This document shows, piece by piece, positions 22,497 to 33,000 of a stretch of DNA of 64,000 nt. The stretch's first letter is position 1, and each line of letters begins with the position of its first letter. The notes under the pieces are model-generated. The model searched no databases, had not been told where the DNA came from, and was given only the letters and a program-made list of their open reading frames with translations. The translations under genes and the position numbers were made by a program. The stretch covers positions 59,068,496 to 59,132,495 of the forward strand of contig CM045732.1 of NCBI GenBank assembly GCA_024760905.1, in the 5' to 3' direction. This stretch comes from Plotosus lineatus. Its lineage: Eukaryota; Chordata; Actinopteri; Siluriformes; Plotosidae.

Positions 22497-25400
22497 GCCG
22501 ACTCAACGGGGCGAAACACACGGCAAAGTGAAGAAACAACAGCCGTCGTCACTTTTCTTTTTTCATTCACCCCTAGAGGCGAGTGAGATGTTCCACTCCA
22601 CTTTGGAGGCTTTGGAGATTTGATTTGGCCGAGAGCAGCAGAAGCCAATGATCAGATCTTGGGCTCTCGAGCTCACGTCACGGAGCTCGTTACGGAAGGG
22701 AAGGCGTTTACGGAATAAACTGAAATCACAAAATAAGCAAAAAATATATATTTGAAAAACAGACAAAAAAAGGTTCCTTGACATACACATGTCAGACTTT
22801 CATTACAAATAGTGTGTAAGCGTTGTGAAGGAATGTTGTCTTTTTGTACAGAGATCAAAACTATAAGAAAACTGAAGTGGTTGTGCATACAGAGGATCTG
22901 CTGTATGGTGTGCTAAAAGGGACATTCTCTTGCTTTTTGTGAATTTGCAGTAGGGTTAAAGTGGCCTTCTCTTTCAACTGGAGCATTCGCTGACTGTGTT
23001 ATTACTAGACAAAAGGAAACGTGCACTAGTTATGTGTTGTTCCATGAAAAGTAACCCTAATAAATAATGGTACATACACTAAAACGCCAGTTTTAGCGGT
23101 ACAAATTTACATTTCTCAAATGAGTGTATTTTTTCCCCCTCCCCCCTCTCCTTATTTTCATTTGTTTTGTAAGAGATGGTAACGTCATTTCTTATAAAAT
23201 GATATTAAGGCATATAGCCTTTGTTATTAATCATGCTAATGCAAAACGAATGCATATTTCTCTAATTGGGAAGACTACATTTGGACCAGACAGATGCATT
23301 CCAGCATTGAGTGATTGATGACATAATCCACATTTACCCCTGATTCATAGATCCATCCTTGTCAAAGTCACCAAGAGACTGAGAGACCAATTAGATGAGC
23401 AAATGTAAATTTCAGTTTAAATTTCTTTTCATGCTTATCAGGGTGAAATTGGGTCCTTTTTCAGCTTTTTACGTGTTTATAAGCTGAAGTGGTGCTCAAC
23501 CAGGAAGTTTGTTTTTAGAGTACATGACCTGTTGTGCTATTTTAATGATTAAGGGTGAAAGAGTGTCCAGTTTCTCTTATCAAACAAAGCACTTGTAATC
23601 ATTTTACACCGGATATTCCTGGCTTGCAGTTTCTCCATTTGAATGCCCCTCATAAAAGCACTCACTACCAAGCTTTGGTTACAGCTTCATGTCTATGTTG
23701 TATATTTCATCCAGTATGTAGTCTCTGTTATAGTTTAAAGAGTTTGTGCATTACTTTTATCTGTTTTCTCACTCGGTACAAAACAAAAAACACACAAAAC
23801 TGACATAGCATTTGAGACTTGCAGTAAGATGCGGACATTTCTCTGAACACTGTACAGTACAGTAAAATCAATCAATTGTTCAAGTAAAGTCTACAGATTC
23901 ACAAACCCGATATCTTAACAAATCATCAAATCATTAAATATTCATCAAAATTATTGAAGAACAGTTCTCATTATCAACGTTTATGAGTCAAATGAAGGTT
24001 TTCGTTCCGGTCAGCAGGAAAGTTAATGGAAAAGTCCCCATTTCTAAAAGGCCAGTAAGACGCGTACCATGCTCTGGTTCTCTGATCTCATTGTGCATTT
24101 TACATCAACACACTTTATTTCTATGCAAATATTTCCATGAAAAAAACACTTAGATCTCTTCATAGAAGTCAGTGATGTGACACTTTAATATTGTAGATGT
24201 TAATCTTGGTACCAAACTAAAAAAAAAACAACTTATGTAAATATGTAACACTATATTTAAGCGACAATAATAATAATCCCATTCAAATTTTTAAAAAAAG
24301 AGTTGTATTTATCACTGCTGTCAGTATATACTATAGTTTGAGTTGACAGCATTATGTACATAGGTCACCTTTTAGTATTATTTCACATTGAAAGTAGAGG
24401 GCGTACATGAAAATGGTGGAGTTTTTAGTAGAGATTTTCTCTGGTTTCGTTTTGCAGAAAGAAGGCTAGAGAAGGTACAGTAGTGGCAGTCTACTTCTCA
24501 ATGGGTTCGTCATAAGAAGCTGCTAGAAACAATCACTAATTATGTGCTGAGAGGAATCAAATTCAGCTATGGATGACTGTTAAACTATAAAACTAAAATT
24601 GTTCTTTGGATTTGTTGCTCACAAATGTTTTCTAGTGTTTTACTTTTTGTTAAGCACACCCATTTTAATGTTTTAAGATTTTTTTTTTTTGTTGTTGTTG
24701 TTGTTTTTGTTTGTTTCTTTGCTTGTTTTTTGGTTTATCCGTCCCATACTGTATTAGATTGCATTTTTTTTTTTTTTGTCACAAGCTGAACCAAGGTTTG
24801 ATGAACCTTAACAAAACTTGCTGGCTGAGAAAACATGTAGAGTAGGCCACATCCATTCAATGATATTGTATACAGATACTGTAATGCCTAGTTTCATTCT
24901 GCATTGAGCAGCACAGTGAAGCCACGTGTAATGTGCTGTATTTAATATGCAACCTGTCCGCTTTCTTTGCTTCCTTTTCACTTTGGCGTTAACTTAACAT
25001 TTATCCGTCTTCAGTTTTTAACCACTTGCTGCTAGTCTTTTATTTTTCAACTTTTTGTGTATAACTCTGGAATGCATTAAAGAAGAACATTCTTTACTAT
25101 TTAAAGAAATGCTTATGTAAATTTGTCATTTCAGTGTGATGTTAAAAACAAAGCAGCAGCAATGTTCACAGCAGTTTAGTGGTTACTTTGGAATTCTTCG
25201 ATGCTTTAGTGCACTGACATGTAGCTAGGCTTCTCCCCCTCCCGCCATTCCTAGCGTTTGATGATATAACGCTCATGTGATTAGTTTGAATTTGTGAAAA
25301 CATTTGTGTTATGGTAATTGCAGTATAAATGGTACTCTGATGATTCCACTATGAACACTGCCTGGTTTCTTATCTGCATCTCGGAGTTTTAGTGCCATCT

Positions 25401-25735
25401 GCTTCACCCACTGACAACCTCAAAAAAGTGCCTCACGTCCATCAGAAATTCCATTCGAAACTTAACCGCTCTTGCTATGGATGTATTGGTTTATACACGT
25501 TTAGGTATTTGTATCATGGTTTGAAAAATACCAAGTATATGATGTAATATTTATAGTTCAGTAACTCATGTCATAGTTGTATTTTCTTTATACAGATGTA
25601 GCTTGTTATGTTTCATAAATATATAATGTAAATATGCATACAAATGTGTGTAACTGTTTTTATGTTACATCATACACTTGTAATTTGACATATAAAATAA
25701 CATTACCATAATAAAAGGTGAGTTTTAATGTTTTT
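22497..25735 (+). other. spred1: spred1 3' UTR
   Basis: About 3.2 kb of AT-rich, repeat-poor sequence follows the stop. AATAAA at 25710-25715 is the most distal plausible polyadenylation signal; nearer ones occur around 22713 and 23058, allowing shorter isoforms. A long 3' UTR is known for mammalian SPRED1. The end point is inferred. Confidence 0.65.
25710..25715 (+). terminator. spred1: Candidate spred1 polyadenylation signal
   Basis: Canonical AATAAA, followed within 25 bases by a GT/T-rich stretch (GAGTTTTAATGTTTTTT). It precedes the first repeat-rich intergenic sequence. Confidence 0.6.
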
Positions 25736-26239
25736 TCGGCAGTGTCTGTTTGTATGTGTGAGTGCAAGTGAGAACATTTAAATTCATCAACCGCTGCATC
25801 AGGGAACACCTGCTCATTCATGTAATTATCCAATTAGCCAGTTATGTAGCAGCAGTATGATGCATAATCATTCAGATAAAGGTCAGCATCATGTAATGTT
25901 CACGTCCAACATTTGAATTAACGAAGCTTGATTTTGATCTTGGCATGGTTGTTTGTAGCTGATAGGTCGGTTTGGGTATTTCTGAAATTGCTGATCTGGA
26001 ATTTTCTCATATGACAGGCTAGAATGGTAGGAAAACATTGTGGGAGAGCTCTGTGGGTGGAAACAAATTGTTGCTTACAGAGCTCAGAGGAGAAACACGA
26101 GCGTGGTTCAACTCTCCAACTGAGGTGAGTAGAAAAGATTCTCAGAATGCATAACATATGTTGGTACTTGTTACAAAACTGTCACAGTAAATATTTTTTC
26201 ATTTGACATACTGTATTGATTCCATAAGTGAAATAATTT

Positions 26240-26475
26240 CCTCTGCATTTAACATATCCACACACACACACTTGGATGCCACACACACATTGAGGGCTCC
26301 CAGAGAGTAGTTGGGGTTAGGTGTCTTGCTCAAGGGCACTGCAGCCATTTATGTTGAGTAAGGGAAAGTGCTGCTCACTCCCCCACATTTTTCCTGCTGG
26401 TTCAGGAATTGAACCAGCAACCTTTTGGTACCAAAGCTGCTTCCCTAACCAACGAGGCTGCAGCTGGAGAGCTAA
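26240..26475 (-). repeat. tRNA-derived SINE, V-SINE-like (partial)
   Basis: Read on the - strand, the head has a B-box-like GGTTGCTGGTTCAATTCC, followed by the conserved segment GCCCTTGAGCAAGACACC. The same kind of segment occurs in the copy at 54728. Family assignment is from memory. Confidence 0.55.
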
Positions 26476-26959
26476 CATTTGGGAAAAACAGCAATGCCTT
26501 TTTTGTTTTTGTTTTGTTCAGCATGGTTACAACCATAGCCTTGGTGTCAGCAAGAATCATTTAGGTTCTTCTCATCAAGGCCGAGCAACCCCATGGCAAA
26601 AATTATGGAATCACCAGTCTCGGAGGATGTTCATTCAGTTATTTAATCTTGCAGAAACAAAAGCAGATCACAGACATGACACAAAACTAAAGTCATTTCA
26701 AATGGCAACTTTCTGGCTTTAAGAAACACTAAAAGAAATCAAGAAAAAAAAAAATGTGGTGGTCAGTAACAGTTTTTTTTTTTTTTTTAGACCGAGTGTG
26801 GGGAATAAATTATGGAATCACTCAATTTTGAGGAAAAAATTGTGGCATCATAAACAAAAAAAACAGTAACAACAAAAGAACACCTCAACACACCACTAGT
26901 ACTTTGTTGCACCACCTCTGGCTTTTATAGCAGCTCACAGTCTCGGAGGCATGGACTTA

Positions 26960-27898
26960 ATGAGTGACAAACTGTACTTTTCATCAATCTGGCTCCAACA
27001 TTCTCTGATCGCTTTTTGCTGATCAGCTTTGCAGGTTTGCCTTGTCATTGACCATTTTCTTCAACTTCCACCACAGATTTTCAATTGGATTGAGATCCAG
27101 ACTATTTGCAGTCTATGGCATTGACCTTATGTGTCTTTCTTCAAGGAATGTTTTAACAGTTTTTGCTCCATAGCAAGATGCATTATCATCTTGAAAAATG
27201 ATTTCATCATCCCCAAACATCCTTTCAATCGATGGGAAAGAAGTGTCAAAATTTCAACATAAACTTGTGCATTTATTAAAAATGTAATGACAGCCATCTC
27301 CCCAGTGTGTTTACCTGACATGCAGCCTCATATCATCAATGACTGTGGAAATTTGCATGTTTTCTTCAGGGAGTCGTGTTCATAAATCTCATTGGAACGG
27401 CACCAAACAACGGGTCCAGCATCATAACCTTGCCCAATGCAGATTCACGATTCATCATTGAATATGACTTTCATCCAGTCATCCACAGTCCATGATTGCT
27501 TTTCCTTAGCCCATTGTAACCTTGTTTTTTTTTTTTTCTGTTTATGTGTTAATGATGGCTTTCGTTTAGCTTTTCTGTATGTAAATCCCATTTCCTCTAG
27601 GCAGTTTCTTCCAGTTCGGTCACAGACATTGACTCCAGTTTTCTCCCATTTGTTTTGCTGTACATTTTCTGTTTTCAAGACATATTGCTTTAAGTTTTCT
27701 GTCTTGATGCTTTGATGTCTTCCTTGTTCTAACAGTGTGCTTGCCTTTAACAACCTTCCAGTGTTGTTTGTACTTGGTCCAGATTTTAATTTTAGGCACC
27801 ACTGACTGTGAACAACCAACATCTTTTGCAACATTGCGTGATGATTTACCTTCTTTAAGAAGTTTGATAATCCTTGACATCTCTTGTGTTGGAGCCAT
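26960..27898 (-). pseudogene. Tc1 transposase pseudogene
   Basis: It starts MAPTQEMSRIIKLLKEGKSSR at 27898 with a paired-type helix-turn-helix region, then breaks frame. The first catalytic Asp is in VIFNDES (near 27447). FQDDNASCYGAKT and LDLNPIENLWW, carrying the second Asp and the Glu, follow on the same strand after frameshifts and stops. The DDE triad is recognisable but the gene cannot make a full transposase. Confidence 0.85.
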
Positions 27899-28107
27899 GA
27901 TTCATGTCAGTCCATTTGGTGCAACAGCTCTCCAAGGTGTGATCACTCCTGTTTAACTGCAAATGAGCAGATCTAATCTGATGCAGGTGTTAATTTGGGT
28001 ATTGGAAATTTACAGGGTGATTCCATATTTTTTTCCTCAGAATTGAGTGATTCCATAATTTATTCCCCTCCTTGGTATAAAAAGTAATATTTGTGATTTG
28101 CATGAAA

Positions 28108-28407
28108 TTAGTACATCAGAGGGAAAGCCCATGTAAGACGTTTTGGAGACAAAGTCAGAGAGGCAGATTGAGATGGTTTGGACATGTACAGAGGAGCGAT
28201 AGTGAGTATATTGGCAGCAAGATGCTGAGGTTGGAACTACCAGGCAAAAGGCCTAGAGGAAGACCAAAGAAAAGATTTATGGATGTGGTGAAGGAAGACA
28301 TGAATGTCGTTGGAGTAAGAGAAGAAGATGCAGAGGGCACGGTGAGATGGAGGCGGATGATCTGCTGTGGCGACCCCTGAAGGGAACAGCCGAAAGGAAA
28401 AGAAGAG
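28108..28407 (+). mobile_element. RTE-like LINE, 3' terminal fragment
   Basis: Encodes the extreme C-terminal domain (LRWFGHVQRSDSEYIG, KRPRGRPKKRFMDVVKEDM, ending CCGDP) and ends with the GGCGACCCCTGAAGGGAAC...GAAAGGAAAAGAAG tail. Strongly 5' truncated, which is usual for LINE insertions. It sits inside the right arm of the Tc1 element. Confidence 0.85.
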
Positions 28408-28433
28408 GTCTAAAAAGTAAGTGTTACTGACTA

Positions 28434-28764
28434 TCTAGTGCCTGAGTCGTAGGACGACCATTGGCGACCCACCATGAAGGATAACGCCCTGGTTATCATC
28501 TTCATGGAGGTTTTCTTGGCAGGATTAGTGCGGTGGTTTGCCATTGCTTTCGGCACGATGTGAACCTACAGGCAATTTAGAACGGCCAATTAACCTACTG
28601 TGCATGTCTTTGGATTGTGGGAGGAAACCGGAGCACCCGGAGGAAACCCACGCAAGCCTGGGGAGAACATGCAAACTCCACACAAAAACACCCAGGCCAG
28701 GAATAGAACCCAGGCCTTCTTGCTGTGAGGCAGACGTGCTAACCAATACGCCACCGTGCCACCT
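28434..28764 (-). repeat. L2-type interspersed repeat with target-site duplication
   Basis: Carries the common fish motif CATGTCTTTGGATTGTGGGA and GGAGAACATGCAAACTCCAC. It is flanked by the 11-base direct repeat GTTACTGACTA (28423-28433 and 28765-28775), which fixes both borders and shows that it entered an existing Tc1 element. Confidence 0.8.
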
Positions 28765-29214
28765 GTTACTGACTACCACATTTTTTTAAGTGTTTCTTAA
28801 AGTCAGAAAGTTGACATTTGAAATGACTTTAGTTTTGTGTCATGTCTGTGATATGCTTTTTTAATGCAAAATTAAACAACTGAATGAACATCCTCTGAGA
28901 TCGGTGATTCCATAATTTTTCCCTGAGATTGTACACACTATGGTTTACAGTGTTTATGATATTTGCTTTGCATTTTTCAGTTTACATTCTAGAGACTTGT
29001 GTGTAATCTACAGTCAACAATTGGTAAACTACTTGGTTCAATTTACAGGCCCCAGCCCTGCAACTGTTAAAATCACCAAGATCACGCTTTTATCCTATCT
29101 TCTTTGACGTGAACATCATTCATTACGTGGAGTTTTTGATGGGTATCTGCATGATTGAATGCATTGAACTGTTGAAATTTAATTGGATTATTACAATATT
29201 GCAGGATGTAGTAG

Positions 29215-29450
29215 CTATCACATTCGACTCACAATATAAAGGCTCTGGGTTTGAGTCCTGGAGTCAGGTTTTTCTGTATGGAGTTTGCATGTTCTCCCCA
29301 TATTTATGTAGGTACTCCACTTTTCTTCTACAGTCCAAAGACATGCACATTATGGTATTTGGCTGTTCCAAAGTGTGTGTATTGGACCTGTGATGGTGTG
29401 TTGACCAAATGACTGAGATGAGCTTCATAACTTCCCGAAGAGTTTAATTT
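29215..29450 (+). repeat. L2-type interspersed repeat (decayed)
   Basis: Contains GGAGTTTGCATGTTCTCCCC and a diverged ACAGTCCAAAGACATGCAC block in the order typical of this family. Confidence 0.65.
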
Positions 29451-29875
29451 TAATCCCTAAGAGGATTAAACAGTTGGGCATGTGTGTAAGCATACAAAAT
29501 CCACTACAGCCTGAACAGTTAAAGCAATTAATAAAATTGGTGACTGGATAATTCATATGAAATCAATAGCCATTCACTATTCAAGGTTAAGTACATTCCA
29601 TTTATGATAAATAAATCGTGTTGTTCCTATCAAGAAATTCATGGTGGTACAAGAATCGTCAGGTAAGAAAACCAAATTTTGTCAAACTAAATTCTCCCTA
29701 TTTTATCTCATAAACTACTAATAAATCTCTCTCTCTCTCTCTCTCTCTCACTCAGATGCACTATTAAAGGTCATAAACAGAACAGATTTGAAGATGTTGA
29801 AATTCGGCTGACAGATAAATGTGAGAGTAAATTTTAAAAGGAAATGTATTAAATTAAGTTTAAAGCAGCGTAAAC

Positions 29876-29920
29876 AGGGGCGGAACCTAAGAATATGGCT
29901 TGTGTTCCTTTACGGAAGTA
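29876..29920 (+). promoter_or_regulatory. fam98b: Candidate fam98b core promoter elements
   Basis: A GC box (GGGGCGG, about 29877-29883) and an ETS-type site (TACGGAAGTA, 29911-29920) lie 80-130 bases upstream of the fam98b start codon. Such pairs are typical of TATA-less housekeeping promoters. No CpG island is evident. This is motif inference only. Confidence 0.4.
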
Positions 29921-30002
29921 TTAGAAATGCGCATACATACGCTACACGCTTAGCCTGTATTTATTTCTTTTTAATTCGTTATTTGGTTTTTAATTGTGTG
30001 CG

Positions 30003-30040
30003 ATGGAAAGTGACATACTTGATGGGCTTGATCAAGTGGG
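30003..30040 (+). CDS. fam98b: fam98b exon 1 (start codon)
   Basis: ATG at 30003 begins MESDILDGLDQV plus two bases of Gly, then the donor GTAAGT at 30041. It matches the FAM98 start (ME.DIL..L..LGY), and the split Gly is completed by the first base of exon 2, giving the conserved GY. A different frame across this spot is longer but has no homology. Confidence 0.88.
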
Positions 30041-33000
30041 GTAAGTAAAATAAATACGTTTTGTATGTTTAATAAACAGAAGTTATTTGGTACATTACAT
30101 TTGTACTATTGGCTAGAAACGTTCGTGTATGTTGTACGAGGAGCTTATAATTAAATAAGAGGAAAGAACGAGCATAAAACGGCCGGTGGGGCTGTTTAAC
30201 AAACAGAATTCTAGAGGGGGGGATTAACACTAGTTCCCTGGCCCGTTGTGTGTGAAAAGGCTATTAAATTAGCTAGAAAATCATCCTGCTGGGTATCTGA
30301 TAAATTCACTGGGTAAAACAAGACCGAGTGTTGCTGACCAGTAAATATGCAGGACTAGTGGATTCAGAACTGTACTACTCCTGTTGACCGGTAGGGGTTT
30401 TTTAAATAGAGCATGGAATTATTATTATTATTATTAATAATAATAATAACAATATTATATTAATAATAATGATGATAATCAATACTATGACTATTTTTAT
30501 TATCATTAATACTACTGATTATATTGTTAATATTATAACTATCATTAATCATTATATTGCTGTTGTTACCCATGCTGTTTGTTGCAGCTATTGTGAGTCT
30601 CTTGATGAAAAGGCACTCTCAGCAGCATGTGAGCAAGGCTTTAACTCTCAGGCGTTTACACATGTATGTGCATGGTTATCAACCAAGCTTCATCAACACT
30701 CTAATTCCAAGGATCAGAAATCAGAAATACCAGGTAATTTTCATATCATATATTTTTTGCCTGCATGATCAAACTGTTTGGGATTTGATGGGTTGCAGTA
30801 GTCTTTATATAGCTGTTAGGGTGTTAAAATTAACTTTCTGATAGGCCATTCGTCTGTGATTATAAATTAAGGAAGTTATCATGTTTTTGAACATTGTAGG
30901 TATGCTCATACATTCATTTTCTTTGACTTTTTAAAACAATGCGATTGTGCTCAAATCTACCTGTATTCGCCACAAATGTAGACCGATTGAACAAAATTTA
31001 GTTTTAAAACATTTAATAACTCACTTCAGCAACCATTTTTTCCCCACACAACTTTTACCATTAATGGGTCATGAGTTGTACACATATGTAGATTGTTCTT
31101 ATTGTATTGTGCTTTAGTTATAACCCTGTATCCTTGAGGTCTTTAATTTATCCGTGATGGATTTTTACAGAAGATCCCGAAAACGCAAAGGCTGAATTAA
31201 ACAGACTGTTGAAAGAGCTGTCATGTCCATACAAGAGGCTTGATGGGGAACTGAAGACCAAAAAGGAGCATCTGCAAGTCCTTTGTAAGTTTTAGCACTC
31301 ATATAACACTATCACTAATTCATAAATCACTGTGAGTTACAGTTGTTTCTGAAGAGTTTTGTATTTGCAGTGTTTTTAGTGTCAGAACTTCAGGCCATGC
31401 AGATTATAACAAGTAAAACAGTGAAAGACATAAAGGTTGAAAAAAAGATCTCACCTCTTCAAGATCTCCAAGCAATCTGCAAAGTGCTGAAACTCCCAGA
31501 GCCAGATGAACAGAAAACTGTGGATTTATTTTCATCGATAGAAAATGAGGTCAGTTTAAAGAATAATGTATGGATAATGTAATAATAAAAGATAATGTGC
31601 AGGTAATGTAATGAGCATCGTCATTTTTCTTCTTCTTCACTTATCCCTTAACATTCGAGGATGTTGTTGGGGCACCTTCATGGCGAGACTTGGGCTGATT
31701 TGGCCTGGCGGAGCCCATCCCTCTCCAGGTCGTAGAAACACGCTGACGGCTTTGCAGCCTACTCTTTACGAAAATCAGCAATGGTTCTTTTACATGCCTG
31801 TCACCATAGACAGTGGGAGACATGGCCTGCCTTTGATAACCCAGTTAGCTGCACTGGCCGGGGGGTCATAATTTTTAACAAATGAAAACAATTTAAAGCT
31901 TCAAAATATAACATAGTCATAGTGGGATTGAAAAAATGAACACTTGCTTTTTATCATTTTAATAAATAGATTTACATAAATATATTTCAGTCCATTGCAG
32001 GTCAACAAACACACTTACCTGACGCTATTTGGAACCGCTGGCGAGCCTAATTTAAAAAAAAAAAATAAAAATGAAAAATGTAGGTATGTAATACATAAAT
32101 TCTGTGTACATACACATCTTTTATTTATTTACTAGTATTTTAAAGTAGAATAACTGTCTGTTCCACATTGCCCCTAGCTGGGAGTGTGAAGTATGTGTGT
32201 TGCCTTGCAATGGACTGGCGAGCTGTTCATTATACACAATGACAGAATTGATTGAGACCCATTCGAGGCTAATTCCCTGTGACCCAAGTCGGAATAAGTG
32301 GTTCGGCAAATTATTGAATGACTGCCTTAAATGTTTCTTCAGGTAACGATTTTGCTGAAGAAGGTCCCAGAAAAGCACATTGGAAAACCAGTGTTAAAGG
32401 AGTCCCTTAACAGCGAACAGTGGGTAAGTATTCCACACTAAACTTTAGTATCACAAAATTTTATGGTTTGAGTTGGATGACTTGAATATGACTTGAACTA
32501 AGCACATTTAATTAAAATGCAGTGCAGTGTGATGCCAGGGGGAGCGTGTATGACCCTGGGGAACATGCTTTTCTGGAATTGTGCACAGTGGGCCCTTGAC
32601 TATTTGTGGTTTTGCACCCACAGTTTGAGTATTCGCTGACTGCCGAGCAACCGGCACGTTATTCAAATTCAGCCAATGGCTGCCCTCCTTTCTCCTGATT
32701 GGTTGAGCTGATGTCCCGCCCCTTTTTCCTCATTCACACACAAGTTGTCAGTGAGCCTCTTTTTATTTGTGTGTTTTAATTACCAGTTAAGCTTTATGAT
32801 ACCACTCAAACGCTGTTCGTCTTCTCAGGCTAAGCCATAGAAAACGCTGGATGTCTGTTCTGAAGAAATAAGACTTTCTCCTGAGAAATGACGGTTTTCT
32901 CTGAGCTGTTGTATTAAAATCTTTCAATTATTATTCCAGTACAGTACCTAAGTTCTTGTTTATGCGTGAGATTTTATGTTCTGTAGCATGTTTAACAAAC

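Larger units (their letters stand above)
26590..28928 (-). mobile_element. Decayed Tc1-like transposon with IR/DR-type ends
   Basis: The ends are long inverted repeats. The outer ATTATGGAATCACC motif near 26600 pairs with GGTGATTCCATAATTTTT near 28902, and an inner repeat (AAATTATGGAATCACTCAATT near 26810) pairs with one near 28040. This is the IR/DR layout known from Sleeping Beauty-type elements. The transposase lies on the - strand and is broken. Two later insertions sit in the right arm: a LINE 3' end (28108-28407) and an L2-type repeat (28434-28764). Confidence 0.88.
25736..29870. other. spred1-fam98b intergenic region
   Basis: The genes are head-to-tail on the + strand. The space holds a partial V-SINE-like repeat, a decayed Tc1 element with two nested insertions, and an L2-type repeat at 29215-29450. 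No gene is evident in the remaining sequence. Confidence 0.75.

Noticed and set aside
30469..30768. 99-codon frame beginning in the AT-rich sequence before fam98b exon 2
   Set aside because: Only 30588-30733 of it is coding; the upstream part is intron read through to the acceptor.
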